Of a stretch of 47,413 nucleotides of DNA, positions 1 to 9,138 are shown in pieces. Source of the DNA: Flavobacteriales bacterium (GTDB lineage: Bacteria; Bacteroidota; Bacteroidia; Flavobacteriales_D; Crocinitomicaceae); assembly GCA_947475095.1 (NCBI GenBank), contig CANJLG010000020.1, positions 1 through 47,413 of the forward strand, in the 5' to 3' direction. Position 1 is the first letter of the stretch. Every line of letters starts with the position of its first letter. A program made the translations under genes and the position numbers. The notes beneath the pieces are model-generated. The model saw only the letters and a list, made by a program, of their open reading frames with translations. It did not search any database and was not told where the DNA came from.

Positions 1-854
1 AATGATATTATCAAATCCATTGCTCTTTTTAAGGCTTGTTGCCAAATTGGCATCGAGTCATCAACTATTTGAAGAAGTAATGCCCCATAAATATCTGTCA
101 TTTTCAAGGAGCCAGAAAGTAATTCATACATATCTGGAAGAATTTTAATCTTCACCCTACCATCTTGAATTCGTGTAATAATTTTTTGGATGCGATTATG
201 ATCTGAGCTTTCAATAGCGATAATAACCTCTTCAACCTTATGGTTTCTTATTAAAATCTCCAAATTATCACAATGACCTAAATAATCAAGCTTATTATCC
301 AACAAACGATCAGATCCATTGATGTTGATGTAACCAACCATCGTATTGATGCACCACTTTTGGCTCCTTAGATCATTCAATATGCTTACTGCTTTTTCGC
401 TACCTCCAATAATAACCGTTCGAAACCCGGAACCCGCCTTACGCAAAAAGCTGATTAATACAGTAGCCAAAATAAGTCGAATTAAGACAGATAAAAGGAA
501 CTGTAGGGAAAACAATAAGCCAAAAGAATAATAATACATTTGGTAATTCGACACCGTATCATCAAGAATTAAAACAAAGAAAATCAAGACTGTTCCAATC
601 AATGAACCGAAAAAAGTAAGGTTTAAAATTTTCAATCGATACATTCTACGAACCTCATGATAAGATCCTTGCAAATAATAGATAAGCAACCACAATAAAG
701 GAACAAGGATACTACCGATTATAAAGTTTTGGTCAACCTCAAAGGCTTTTTCTTCAATCCATGTCTTTCTAAAGTAGAAAAAGAGCCCCCAAACCAATGA
801 AGCAACAAGCCAATCTGAAATAATAAATAAAATTACCCAAAACCTATTCTTCAT
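1..854 (-). CDS. Polyprenyl glycosylphosphotransferase (partial, C-terminus off the left edge)
   Basis: This is the N-terminal 284 codons of a membrane enzyme of the bacterial sugar transferase family, which moves a sugar-1-phosphate from a nucleotide sugar to undecaprenyl phosphate at the start of surface polysaccharide synthesis. The translation starts MKNRFWVILF and has four or five hydrophobic segments in the first 130 residues. A nucleotide-binding-like central domain follows (FRTVIIGGSEKAV, later VEEVIIAIESSDHNRI). The visible end, QQALKRAMDLIIS, is the first helix of the catalytic domain; the catalytic part lies outside the window. It starts 2 nt after the stop of the upstream lipoprotein gene, so the two are probably co-transcribed. 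The family call is firm; the sugar and polymer are unknown. Confidence 0.85.
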   Translation of the reverse strand, partial: MKNRFWVILFIISDWLVASLVWGLFFYFRKTWIEEKAFEVDQNFIIGSILVPLLWLLIYYLQGSYHEVRRMYRLKILNLTFFGSLIGTVLIFFVLILDDTVSNYQMYYYSFGLLFSLQFLLSVLIRLILATVLISFLRKAGSGFRTVIIGGSEKAVSILNDLRSQKWCINTMVGYININGSDRLLDNKLDYLGHCDNLEILIRNHKVEEVIIAIESSDHNRIQKIITRIQDGRVKIKILPDMYELLSGSLKMTDIYGALLLQIVDDSMPIWQQALKRAMDLIIS

Positions 855-856
855 TC

Positions 857-1720
857 TTAAAAATGGATCAATTTGATATTGTCAATTTCTATTTCTGTAT
901 TAGATAAACCATCTTCTAAATAGGCTTCAAAAGATTGTTCGAAGTAGGCCCCATTTGCTGAAGCGCTAACCATTTCCCTTAAATCAAGATAAATTTTCTT
1001 CCAGACAACAGGCGAAGACTTTTGAGCATTTAAGCGAATATGGGTATTCGGAAGTGTGCCAGAAGGAGAAATAGCAATCAAACCGGTTGTTACAGAATTC
1101 GAATTTCGATAATCGATTTCCAAATAGACTTCCTTTCCTTTAGGAATATAGGAGGTCCAATTAGTGTAAGCAACCCAAGTAGAATCCGTAGCATTTAGTG
1201 CTACCTTGGCATAAAAATTTCCATTAAACCATTGCAGATTATTATTTGACAAAGAAAAACTCGCTGCTGAAGTATTCGGATCATTAACAATATTGGTATT
1301 AATATCTTCAAAATCCTCAATAGTAAAGGATAAATTATCTTTATATTTCGTTGTAGGCGAAATCGTGAGCGTTTCATTTGCTACTAGCACCCCGTTTATT
1401 TGGTAGGTTTCTAGAAAAGGGTACACCTTTTTGGTTGCTGAGATGCCATTATTTTTGATGGCTGGAAAAACTTTTATGTCAACTGCTCCACTTTTCAAAA
1501 TGGGAATTTTAAAAGGCACTTCAAAAACGCCAATTAGATCGTCGTTAACATAAACCCAAGCCTCTGTTAGATTTTCCGTTAGCGCCCCTTCCGCACCAAA
1601 ATAATTTGCGTTTGCCACTAAGGTCCAATCGTTGACTTCTAACCAAGCAGGATCAGGATTGTTTTTTATACACGTAGATAGCAAGAAAGCTAATGGAATA
1701 AAGAGTAGAATTGCTTTCAT
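857..1720 (-). CDS. Lipoprotein of unknown function
   Basis: The 287-residue product starts with a lipoprotein signal peptide (MKAILLFIPLAFLLSTC); Cys17 is the predicted lipidated residue, so the protein should sit in the periplasm or outer membrane. The rest is beta-rich. The C-terminal half (about residues 130-287) alternates short strands with aromatic residues and ends EIEIDNIKLIHF, reminiscent of jelly-roll modules in carbohydrate-binding or surface lipoproteins, but no family is firmly recognised. It lies between an oxidoreductase gene (48 nt upstream) and a sugar-phosphate transferase gene (2 nt downstream), which suggests, without proving, a role at the cell surface or in glycan assembly. 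Confidence 0.7.
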   Translation of the reverse strand: MKAILLFIPLAFLLSTCIKNNPDPAWLEVNDWTLVANANYFGAEGALTENLTEAWVYVNDDLIGVFEVPFKIPILKSGAVDIKVFPAIKNNGISATKKVYPFLETYQINGVLVANETLTISPTTKYKDNLSFTIEDFEDINTNIVNDPNTSAASFSLSNNNLQWFNGNFYAKVALNATDSTWVAYTNWTSYIPKGKEVYLEIDYRNSNSVTTGLIAISPSGTLPNTHIRLNAQKSSPVVWKKIYLDLREMVSASANGAYFEQSFEAYLEDGLSNTEIEIDNIKLIHF

Positions 1721-1767
1721 ATTTTTTTAGACCCGCGAATCAACGTAAGAGGGATGAATATATTGTC

Positions 1768-2751
1768 TTAAATACCAGATTTTTCATTTAATTTCTCAAT
1801 AATCTTATACGCCACATCCATCGCACTAAAACCATCCTCGATACTTACTTTAGCAGGCAAGTTATTATTAATCGCATGTGCAAAGGATTTTAGCTCCTCC
1901 AAAATAGCATTCGTAGGCTCCAATTCGGGTTTATCAATTAGGATCTTCTTTTTTGCTTTGTCTTCACCTAAATCCATAATTAAATCAAATGGATCAGGTT
2001 CGCCATGCACATCTTGCATACTAACAACCTCTAGCGTTTTATTCAAGAAATCGATTCCAACATAGGCATCTTTTTGGAAAAAACGTGATTTTCGCATATT
2101 TTTCAATGAGATCCTAGAAGCCGTTAAATTAGCAACACATCCATTTTCAAATTCAATCCTTGCGTTGGTAATATCATGGGAATCGCTTACGATAGCAACG
2201 CCAGAGGCAGCAATCTTTTTAACATTCGATTTCACCACACTTAGAATGGCGTCAATATCATGAATCATAAGATCTAAAACAACTGGCACATCTGTCCCAC
2301 GAGGATTAAATTGAGCCAAGCGATGCGTTTCAATAAACATTGGTTGATTAAGGTAAGGAAGCGCTGCTTGAAATGCAGGATTAAAACGCTCAACATGACC
2401 TACTTGAACAACCACATCCGCTTCATTGGCTAGTTGCACTAAGATCTTTGCTTCCTCCATCGTTTCCGATAGGGGTTTTTCAATAAAAATATGTTTCCGA
2501 TTTCGCAAAGCCTGCGAAGCTGATAAAAAATGATTGATGGTTGGAGTAACAATATCGAGACAATCAACAGCTGAAATTAAATCAGCGATATTATCATATG
2601 ATTTCACATTAAATTTCGTTTCTACTTGACTTGCGTTAATTTGGTCAGCATCATAGAAGCCAACTACTTCAAACAATTCTGGCAACTGCAACAATAAACC
2701 CAAGTGGATTTTACCCAAGTGACCAACTCCTAAAACACCTATTTTCAACAT
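1768..2751 (-). CDS. Gfo/Idh/MocA family NAD(P)-dependent oxidoreductase
   Basis: This 327-residue protein has the N-terminal Rossmann motif GVLGVGHLG (residues 5-13) and the EKPLS motif (Lys92), whose lysine is the usual catalytic residue of this family. The family oxidises or epimerises sugars and nucleotide sugars. The stretch TASRISLKNMRKSRFFQ resembles GnnA/WlbA-like UDP-N-acetylglucosamine 3-dehydrogenases, so a nucleotide-sugar substrate is plausible but not proven. The gene follows the rplT terminator and precedes a lipoprotein gene and a sugar-phosphate transferase gene on the same strand, which supports a glycan role. The length is normal. Confidence 0.85.
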   Translation of the reverse strand: MLKIGVLGVGHLGKIHLGLLLQLPELFEVVGFYDADQINASQVETKFNVKSYDNIADLISAVDCLDIVTPTINHFLSASQALRNRKHIFIEKPLSETMEEAKILVQLANEADVVVQVGHVERFNPAFQAALPYLNQPMFIETHRLAQFNPRGTDVPVVLDLMIHDIDAILSVVKSNVKKIAASGVAIVSDSHDITNARIEFENGCVANLTASRISLKNMRKSRFFQKDAYVGIDFLNKTLEVVSMQDVHGEPDPFDLIMDLGEDKAKKKILIDKPELEPTNAILEELKSFAHAINNNLPAKVSIEDGFSAMDVAYKIIEKLNEKSGI

Positions 2752-2767
2752 AATAATAAGCTAAAAT

Positions 2768-2803
2768 AAAAAAAGCCATCAGTTAATTACAGATGGCTTT
2801 TTG
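2768..2803 (-). terminator. Rho-independent terminator after rplT
   Basis: A 6-bp core stem (GCCATC at 2775-2780 pairing with GATGGC at 2792-2797) is flanked by A and T runs. On the minus strand the hairpin is followed by a U-rich tail, as expected for the end of the thrS-infC-rpmI-rplT transcript. It separates this operon from the oxidoreductase gene downstream. Confidence 0.8.
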
Positions 2804-2819
2804 CTGATAATTTTATATA

Positions 2820-3167
2820 CTAATTAGTTACCTTATCGAATACTGCTTTAAATGCATCCGGGTGATTTAAGGCTAAATCAGCCAATACCTTTCTGTTTAA
2901 AGTAATTCCGCTTTTATTTACCGCACCCATAAACTGAGAATAGCTCATTCCATATTGGCGTGTTCCAGCGTTAATTCTTGTAATCCAAAGAGAGCGATAA
3001 CTTCTCTTTTTTTGTTTTCTACCAATGTAGGCATAAACAAGACCTTTTTCGATTGCATTTTTTGCAACGGTCCAAACATTTTTTCTTCTACCAAAGTAAC
3101 CTTTGGCTAACTTCATTAAGTTTTTTCTTTTTGCTCTTGAAGCAACATGATTTACTGATCTAGGCAT
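2820..3167 (-). CDS. rplT: 50S ribosomal protein L20
   Basis: L20 is a 23S rRNA-binding protein needed for assembly of the large subunit. The 115-residue product starts [16 protein letters not shown], has the very basic N-terminal extension of L20 and the conserved block [13 protein letters not shown], and is of normal length. It is the last gene of the thrS-infC-rpmI-rplT cluster, 88 nt after rpmI, and a hairpin terminator follows 17 nt beyond its stop. In other bacteria L20 can repress its own operon; no structure that would show this was recognised here. Confidence 0.98.
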   Translation of the reverse strand: MPRSVNHVASRAKRKNLMKLAKGYFGRRKNVWTVAKNAIEKGLVYAYIGRKQKKRSYRSLWITRINAGTRQYGMSYSQFMGAVNKSGITLNRKVLADLALNHPDAFKAVFDKVTN

Positions 3168-3255
3168 AATTTTAAATTTTTGACAAGAAGTGCTTCACTA
3201 TTACAGAAGGCTTTGATACTTATTATCGGGTTAGACATTTAAGAACCAATGGTTA

Positions 3256-3453
3256 TTATTTCATGCAAAGCATCAACTTTACGTTTGGAAGATCGGCAGA
3301 ATGTACCAAGCCAGCATGCGTAAGATTGCGTTTGCGTTTCGTAGCCATTTTAGTTAAAATGTGGCTTTTAAAAGCGTGCTTACGCTTAATTTTTCCACTT
3401 CCAGTGATGGTGAATCGCTTCTTTGCACTGGACTTTGTTTTCATTTTTGGCAT
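3256..3453 (-). CDS. rpmI: 50S ribosomal protein L35
   Basis: This small, highly basic protein of 65 residues starts [14 protein letters not shown] and carries the [14 protein letters not shown] block typical of L35, a component of the large ribosomal subunit. It lies between infC (40 nt upstream) and rplT (88 nt downstream), the order conserved across bacteria. Length and start are standard. Confidence 0.97.
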   Translation of the reverse strand: MPKMKTKSSAKKRFTITGSGKIKRKHAFKSHILTKMATKRKRNLTHAGLVHSADLPNVKLMLCMK

Positions 3454-3493
3454 TGTGTTACTTTTTAATTGTTTACTATTATTATCAGCTTCT

Positions 3494-4039
3494 TTATTTC
3501 TTTTTTGAATTAATCATCAAAATCATTTTCTTTCCTTCTAATTTTGGTAGTTGCTCCACTACTCCAACATCTGCCAACTCTTGCGCAAATTTCAATAAAA
3601 GAATTTCTCCTCTATCCTTAAACACAATTGTTCTACCTCTAAAAAACACGTAGGCTTTAACCTTACTGCCTTCCTCTAAAAACTTTTTCGCATGAGCCAA
3701 TTTGAAGTTGAAATCGTGGTCATCTGTATTCGGACCAAAACGGATTTCTTTTACAACAATCTTACTCTGCTTCGCCTTTAATTCCTTTTGCTTCCGTTTT
3801 TGGTTGTAAAGGAATTTTTTATAATCCATTATTTTACAAACCGGCGGTTTCGCATTAGGCGAAATTTCAACTAAATCTAACTCCTGCTCTTCCGCCATTT
3901 CGATTGCTTTAGAGACAGACATTAATTGAGGCTCTTGACCTTCCGTAATTAACCTTACTTCAGTCGCGAAAATTTTTTCGTTTATCCGATGTTGTGCCTC
4001 TACTTCTCTTTTTACAAACGCTCTTGGGTTTCTTCTCAT
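3494..4039 (-). CDS. infC: Translation initiation factor IF-3
   Basis: IF-3 binds the 30S subunit, blocks premature joining of the 50S subunit and checks the start codon. The 181-residue product has the N-terminal domain ([13 protein letters not shown]), the lysine-rich linker (residues about 85-100) and the C-terminal domain with [14 protein letters not shown] and [13 protein letters not shown]. The start codon is a plain ATG, so the rare AUU start used for autoregulation in Escherichia coli is absent. It begins 3 nt after the thrS stop, so translational coupling is likely. Confidence 0.97.
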   Translation of the reverse strand: MRRNPRAFVKREVEAQHRINEKIFATEVRLITEGQEPQLMSVSKAIEMAEEQELDLVEISPNAKPPVCKIMDYKKFLYNQKRKQKELKAKQSKIVVKEIRFGPNTDDHDFNFKLAHAKKFLEEGSKVKAYVFFRGRTIVFKDRGEILLLKFAQELADVGVVEQLPKLEGKKMILMINSKKK

Positions 4040-4042
4040 TCG

Positions 4043-5992
4043 TTACTTTAAACTATTCATTGACAACTGTATATCTATTTCTTTTTGCACCAAAACCATA
4101 AATTCTTCATAAGGCAACTTGCCAAGATCTCCTTTAGCTCTTTGTCTTACTGCCACTGTGTTTGACACCAATTCCTCTTCACCAACAATGAGCATAAAAG
4201 GCACTTTTGCCAATTCCGCATCACGTATTTTCTTCCCTACCTTTTCATTACGGTCGTCAACGAGTCCGCGAATATCGGAATTATTTAGGAATTCTGAAAC
4301 TTTTTCAGCATACTCATTGTATTTTTCCGATACTGGAAGGATAATAAATTGATCTGAAGCCAACCATAATGGAAAATCACCAGCACAATGTTCCAACAAT
4401 ACGGCCACAAATCGCTCCATTGATCCGAAAGGTGCACGATGAATCATAACAGGTCTATGTTTTTGATTATCAGCGCCAACATATTCTAATTCAAAGCGTT
4501 CCGGTAAATTATAATCTACTTGAATCGTACCTAATTGCCATTCTCTACCCAAGGCATCTTGCACCATGAAATCCAGTTTCGGACCATAAAAAGCAGCTTC
4601 ACCGTAAGCGACAACTGTATCTAAGTTTTTTTCTGCCGCCGCTTCAATTATTGCTTGCTCAGCTTTCGCCCAATTTTCGTCGGTACCAATATACTTTTCA
4701 CTTTTCTCTTTATCACGCAAAGATATTTGAGCAGTAAAATTTTGAAAATCTAAGGTTTTAAGAACATATAAAACGATGTCGATAACATTTTTAAATTCAT
4801 CCTTTACCTGTTCTTGCGTACAAAAAATGTGTGCATCATCTTGCGTGAAACTTCTAACGCGCGTTAAACCGTGTAACTCTCCTGATTGCTCGTAGCGATA
4901 CACTGTTCCAAATTCAGCAAAACGCGTAGGTAAATCCTTGTAAGATCGAGGTCTTGCCTTGAATATTTCGCAATGATGCGGGCAATTCATTGGCTTTAAA
5001 TAAAACTCTTCATTCGGATCAGGCGTTTTTATGGGCTGAAATGAATCGGCGCCATACTTTTCATAATGACCGGAGCAAACGTACAATTCCTTATTTCCGA
5101 TATGCGGGGTAATCACTTGTTGATACCCTGCTTTACGCTGTGCTTTTTTGAGAAAATTTTCCAATCGCTCTCTTAATGCCGCCCCTTTTGGTAACCAAAG
5201 CGGTAAACCTTGACCAACTTTAGCAGAAAAAGTAAAAAGATCCAATTCTTTTCCAAGTTTTCGGTGATCACGACGCTTTGCTTCTTCCAATTTTTCCAGA
5301 TACGCTACTAATTCGCTCTGTTTTGGAAAAGTAATCCCATAAATTCGGGTGAGTTGCTTGTTCTTTTCATCACCTCGCCAGTAAGCACCTGCGATGGATA
5401 ATAACTTAATTGCTTTTATGAAACCAGTATCAGGAATATGAGGCCCACGGCATAAATCCGTAAAATTACCTTGCGTGTAAAAGGTTATTGTTCCGTCAGT
5501 TAATTCAGATAATAATTCCAATTTATATGGATCATTTTTCTCAGTGAAATAAGCAATCGCCTCCTCCTTGGCAATCTCCTTGCGAATAAATGGATTTTTA
5601 GCTTTCGCTAATTCTCTCATTTTTTCCTCAACTATCTCTAAATCTTTTTCTGTAATTGCATGTTCACCAAGATCTACATCATAGTAAAAACCATTCGTGA
5701 TAGGCGGACCAATTGCTAGCTTAATCCCAGGAAATACAAACTCAAGAGCTTCGGCCATAAGGTGAGCAGAAGAATGCCACATGGTCGATTTACCTTCAAT
5801 ATCAGTCCAGTTTAATAATTGTAATTCACAATTCGAATGCAAGGAAAAACCTGCATCTTTTACTTCACCATTAATTTTTGCTGCAAGTACATTTCGAGCT
5901 AAACCTTCAGAGATGCTTAAAGCAACATCCATTGCGGTAGATCCTTTCGGATATTCACGCATTGAGCCATCAGGTAAGGTAACGTTGATCAT
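4043..5992 (-). CDS. thrS: Threonyl-tRNA synthetase
   Basis: This cytoplasmic class II synthetase charges tRNA-Thr. The 649 residues contain the TGS domain (about 1-60), the editing domain with [11 protein letters not shown] and the CRGPHI cysteine/histidine motif, the catalytic core with the zinc ligand motif [10 protein letters not shown] and motif 2 ([21 protein letters not shown]), motif 3 ([13 protein letters not shown]) and the anticodon-binding domain at the end. Length is normal. It is the first gene of the operon; a promoter ends about 18 nt upstream of the ATG, so the leader is very short and leaves no room for a T-box or attenuator. Confidence 0.98.
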   Translation of the reverse strand: MINVTLPDGSMREYPKGSTAMDVALSISEGLARNVLAAKINGEVKDAGFSLHSNCELQLLNWTDIEGKSTMWHSSAHLMAEALEFVFPGIKLAIGPPITNGFYYDVDLGEHAITEKDLEIVEEKMRELAKAKNPFIRKEIAKEEAIAYFTEKNDPYKLELLSELTDGTITFYTQGNFTDLCRGPHIPDTGFIKAIKLLSIAGAYWRGDEKNKQLTRIYGITFPKQSELVAYLEKLEEAKRRDHRKLGKELDLFTFSAKVGQGLPLWLPKGAALRERLENFLKKAQRKAGYQQVITPHIGNKELYVCSGHYEKYGADSFQPIKTPDPNEEFYLKPMNCPHHCEIFKARPRSYKDLPTRFAEFGTVYRYEQSGELHGLTRVRSFTQDDAHIFCTQEQVKDEFKNVIDIVLYVLKTLDFQNFTAQISLRDKEKSEKYIGTDENWAKAEQAIIEAAAEKNLDTVVAYGEAAFYGPKLDFMVQDALGREWQLGTIQVDYNLPERFELEYVGADNQKHRPVMIHRAPFGSMERFVAVLLEHCAGDFPLWLASDQFIILPVSEKYNEYAEKVSEFLNNSDIRGLVDDRNEKVGKKIRDAELAKVPFMLIVGEEELVSNTVAVRQRAKGDLGKLPYEEFMVLVQKEIDIQLSMNSLK

Positions 5993-6009
5993 TTTATATT
6001 TTTGAGGTA

Positions 6010-6038
6010 CAAAGATAGCAAATTACTGAGTTATTCAA
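6010..6038 (-). promoter_or_regulatory. Bacteroidota-type promoter for the thrS operon
   Basis: Read on the minus strand, TTG (6036-6038) is followed after 18 nt by TATCTTTG (6010-6017), matching the Bacteroidota primary-sigma consensus TTG/TAnnTTTG. The predicted transcript start is about 10 nt from the thrS ATG at 5992, so the messenger is nearly leaderless. Confidence 0.7.
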
Positions 6039-6058
6039 GGCTATAATGCGATAATATA

Positions 6059-6859
6059 CTACGATTTATTTGCATTTAGTAAGCGATGAATATCAATTTG
6101 CATCGAACGAATAGATGATGATAAGTCATTATCAGCGATTTTTAAGGAAGGAAGGACGGATGAAATATAGTTAACAAAACGCCATATTTCCACCACGTTC
6201 TCAATCCCTACTTCATATGGCTGATAAAAAGAATTCGTTGAAACCAAAAGAAAGGATTTAGATTTCTCTAAATCATTATCAAGCAATTTAAAAACAATTC
6301 CGTCATTTTTAGTGACCACAATACAAGGTGTTCCTGATTTAATACTCGTCCAATCTTGTACAAATTCAGCAACAACAAATGAACCATCTACAACCGGCGG
6401 CATGGAGTCACCACTGATAGGAAACGCTCTATATTTCTTGTTTTTCGATAAGAAAGGCAAACGAATAGTAGGCAATTCTTGTATAAATTCTACATCAGCA
6501 TAAGAACTTACATATCCAGCACTTGCTTTATGAGTGACCAACTCTATTAATTCGTCATTTTGTTCACTCACCTGACTGCTTAGAACACGCAAATTATTCC
6601 CGTTTGCTTTTTCTTTCCAATTTTTATCGTGATTGCTCCAATCCTTTTCCGAAAAACCGAGAAAGTTTTCACTTAAGAGCACATCAATCGACAATTCATA
6701 ATACTTGCTTAAGACGATTAAATTTTCGATATTGGGCTGTGCTACCCCATTTTCATAACCACTGTATGTTGAGCGATTAAACCCTAAATCATTTGCCACA
6801 TCTTCCTGAGATTTACCGGCACGTTTCCTAAGAAGTTTTAAATTATCTCCTATTTTCAT
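6059..6859 (-). CDS. XRE-family transcriptional regulator with S24 (LexA-like) domain
   Basis: This is a repressor with an N-terminal helix-turn-helix (MKIGDNLKLLRK, then SQEDVANDLGFNRSTYSGYENG) and a C-terminal LexA/S24 domain. Counting from a TTG 18 nt upstream of the chosen ATG (6 residues more), the S24 serine is Ser158 in SGDSMPP, the catalytic lysine is Lys197 in IVFKLL, and an Ala120-Gly121 pair in KASAGY is a candidate self-cleavage site. I chose the ATG at 6859 because the TTG lies inside the predicted -7 box. Such proteins are common in Bacteroidota and may sense stress or a small ligand. Its promoter contains a perfect inverted repeat (6880-6913), suggesting autorepression. The regulon is unknown. 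Confidence 0.88.
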   Translation of the reverse strand: MKIGDNLKLLRKRAGKSQEDVANDLGFNRSTYSGYENGVAQPNIENLIVLSKYYELSIDVLLSENFLGFSEKDWSNHDKNWKEKANGNNLRVLSSQVSEQNDELIELVTHKASAGYVSSYADVEFIQELPTIRLPFLSKNKKYRAFPISGDSMPPVVDGSFVVAEFVQDWTSIKSGTPCIVVTKNDGIVFKLLDNDLEKSKSFLLVSTNSFYQPYEVGIENVVEIWRFVNYISSVLPSLKIADNDLSSSIRSMQIDIHRLLNANKS

Positions 6860-6874
6860 TTTAAACAATTTCAA

Positions 6875-6882
6875 CAAAGTTA
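6875..6882 (-). promoter_or_regulatory. -7 promoter element of the XRE/S24 gene
   Basis: TAACTTTG on the minus strand matches the TAnnTTTG element. It lies about 16 nt upstream of the chosen ATG and overlaps the edge of the inverted repeat at 6880-6913. No convincing -33 TTG is seen at the usual distance; the inverted repeat occupies that position. Confidence 0.5.
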
Positions 6883-6913
6883 AAAAATAATCAACAAAAC
6901 GATTATTTTTTAA
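6880..6913. promoter_or_regulatory. Perfect 13-bp inverted repeat, likely operator of the XRE/S24 repressor
   Basis: The arms TTAAAAAATAATC (6880-6892) and GATTATTTTTTAA (6901-6913) are exact reverse complements around an 8-bp spacer. The site covers the region from the -7 box upstream to the -33 position of the adjacent repressor gene, where a dimeric repressor would block transcription. It could instead be a weak AT-rich terminator for the WG-repeat gene ending at 6954, but there is no GC core. Confidence 0.55.
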
Positions 6914-6953
6914 TCAAAATATCTTAAATAATAGTCGTAGGAAGTTAATTTAC

Positions 6954-9041
6954 TTACTTTGGATTGATGGAAACACCAGATTTTATTAGATAATAAGAGA
7001 TTGAGTGTTGGCTATACAGTTCAAAAGTATCCTGGTCATAATAGGTTATTTTTTGAAAAGAGGTCGGTACAATGAATTTACCTTCTGTTGTACAAATACC
7101 AAAACCATTACCATCTTCCACTAAAAAAAGATTATTTTCCAATTTTTCAATGGAAGCATAGCTGAGCGGTAAAACGAATGTTCCGTAGGTAGAAAACAAA
7201 CCTACTAATCCAGCTTTCTCAACGATATATAAGTTGTTCGTCACTTTTTCCACAAAATCATACTCGAAAAGAGTCATTTCTTTCCCGCTTGGATTAATAA
7301 AACCCCACTTAAAATTCTTCATACAAGGAATCCAATCGCCACATTCACCGATTAGCTCATAGGGCAAAGTCAGTAATACTTTTCCTTTTGTGTCGATCAG
7401 TAAAAATTTATTCTTCTTCCGAACGATAGCCCCCCTATCAGTAAAAGCACCAACCTTAGTATAATTCGTAAACTGCTCAAATTGAAGTGCTAGCATTAAA
7501 TTTCCTGCCGCATCAATATACCCAATTTTATCCTTTACACGAACCATCGCTATGCCAGTTTGAATCGGAAATATTTCATCATAGACAGCCCCAGTTTTAA
7601 CTAAATCCCGAGTAAAAACCAGTCCTTTTTTATCGCCAACGGAATAAACAAATGAACTATCCGTGAATGAAACCAAATCTTCAAATTCCGCAGGTAGCAC
7701 CATGCTAAATTGACGATCAATATATCCAATCTTTCCCGCTATTACAACACGTGCTATATTATTTCGGAAAGGAATAATGTCCTCAAAAAACAACTCACAT
7801 TGCTTGATATTATTGATGTCATAAATTCCAAATAAATCATTTTTTTTAACATATAGAAGGCTATCAGACAACCAGCCTATATCTTGGTATTCTAATGGAA
7901 ATACAAAATCGCCACTGCGATCTATGACACCAAAAATACCTTTTTTTTCAACAATGGAGCGCCCCCAATTAAAATCCTCCATGTTATCATATTGAAAATC
8001 AATCAGCTTTTGATTTTTCTTGTCAATTGCACCATATAGATCAGAAGATAATACGACCGCTAGTCCTTCCTTAAAAGAACTTACTTCTTCATAAAGTGCA
8101 GGGATTACTACTTCACCATTATTATTTATAAATCCAAACTTATCGCCGAGCTTAAAAGGATAAAATGTTGTTTTAAACAAACTAATTTCATGCTCTATTT
8201 CATTCATAAAAGGGCAATCTGGGTAGGTCGCCTTAAAGTCCTGAATGGAATTCAACGAATAATCTTTCACATATAAATAGAACAACTTTCTCCACGCCAA
8301 TTGAGCAGTTTTAAGCAATGGAAAATGACGAACAAAATAAGCGATTTCGTCTACATCACCCGTACTTGTAAACCTAGTATATAACCTATATTCGACCTCT
8401 TTACAATAGGGATTCTCTGGATAATTTTTAAGAAATGCCTCCAAATCATCCACTTGATCCGAAGCGGTTAATTCATTATATTGACAACTATTAAACTTTC
8501 TTTTAGCTTCATCCTTATATTTTGAAGTTGGATAGGATGTCATAAAATCTTGAAAATAAGATGACAGATTGGTTAACACTATTGATGCAAACAAAAATGA
8601 ATCTCTTATATCAATTGCCATTGGAATTCGATCTGACCAAGAATGCTTGGTTATAAATTCATTTGTTAACGATAAAGTTGGATAAACCACTAATTGATCA
8701 AAAAATAGTTGACTTACCGACATTTTCATCTGAGCGATGCTGATTGAATCACAGGTATACACTTTAATTTTCTCACGTTTATTGTTATCTAACAGCGAAA
8801 ACGATTGTTCAGACATCAATAAGTATTTATAGCATGAATCGATGTTGTATTTAGCAGGAGAAAGATACAACCTAGACATTCCATAAGCAGCAACAGCAGT
8901 GTGTTTTTTAATTCCTTTTTGAAAATGAGCTAAGGCATAAGAATAATTGCATGCTTCTAATTCTTTAAATCCTTTTTTGATGTGGTTTGCAGAAAGAGAA
9001 AACGACCAAATGAACAAGAATAAAATAAGGTAAATGCGCAT
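6954..9041 (-). CDS. Exported WG-repeat protein
   Basis: The 695-residue protein starts with a signal peptide (MRIYLILFLFIWSFSLSA), then has a helical, TPR-like region (about 20-285) and about eleven WG-type repeats (about 290-685). Examples are KFGFINNNGEVVIPALYEEV, FGVIDRSGDFVFPLEYQDI and KWGFINPSGKEMTLFEYDFV; the recurring pattern is G-aromatic-I-(D/N), a short turn, then a Pro/Leu-rich strand and a Tyr/Phe. WG repeats build beta-propeller or solenoid-like binding surfaces of largely unknown function and are abundant in this phylum. Location is probably periplasmic or outer surface. It shares a 97-bp intergenic region with the divergent hydroxylase-like gene. Confidence 0.88.
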   Translation of the reverse strand: MRIYLILFLFIWSFSLSANHIKKGFKELEACNYSYALAHFQKGIKKHTAVAAYGMSRLYLSPAKYNIDSCYKYLLMSEQSFSLLDNNKREKIKVYTCDSISIAQMKMSVSQLFFDQLVVYPTLSLTNEFITKHSWSDRIPMAIDIRDSFLFASIVLTNLSSYFQDFMTSYPTSKYKDEAKRKFNSCQYNELTASDQVDDLEAFLKNYPENPYCKEVEYRLYTRFTSTGDVDEIAYFVRHFPLLKTAQLAWRKLFYLYVKDYSLNSIQDFKATYPDCPFMNEIEHEISLFKTTFYPFKLGDKFGFINNNGEVVIPALYEEVSSFKEGLAVVLSSDLYGAIDKKNQKLIDFQYDNMEDFNWGRSIVEKKGIFGVIDRSGDFVFPLEYQDIGWLSDSLLYVKKNDLFGIYDINNIKQCELFFEDIIPFRNNIARVVIAGKIGYIDRQFSMVLPAEFEDLVSFTDSSFVYSVGDKKGLVFTRDLVKTGAVYDEIFPIQTGIAMVRVKDKIGYIDAAGNLMLALQFEQFTNYTKVGAFTDRGAIVRKKNKFLLIDTKGKVLLTLPYELIGECGDWIPCMKNFKWGFINPSGKEMTLFEYDFVEKVTNNLYIVEKAGLVGLFSTYGTFVLPLSYASIEKLENNLFLVEDGNGFGICTTEGKFIVPTSFQKITYYDQDTFELYSQHSISYYLIKSGVSINPK

Positions 9042-9138
9042 AGCTTAATTAATAATGTAAAAGTAAAGAAAAACAGGAACCATAAAAAATTCAAAATAGA
9101 TCGATATTTATTATTTTCGTTTCTATTAAAAGAAGATA

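Noticed and set aside
346..531. 61-codon plus-strand frame near the left edge
   Set aside because: It lies opposite the sugar-phosphate transferase frame, which shows clear family motifs over the whole stretch.
3263..3653. Two plus-strand frames opposite rpmI/infC
   Set aside because: They are shadows of two well-supported ribosomal and initiation-factor genes, with low-complexity hydrophobic translations.
6880..6913. Intrinsic terminator for the WG-repeat gene
   Set aside because: The arms are almost purely A/T and too weak for a typical terminator; position over the repressor promoter fits an operator better, though a dual role is not excluded.
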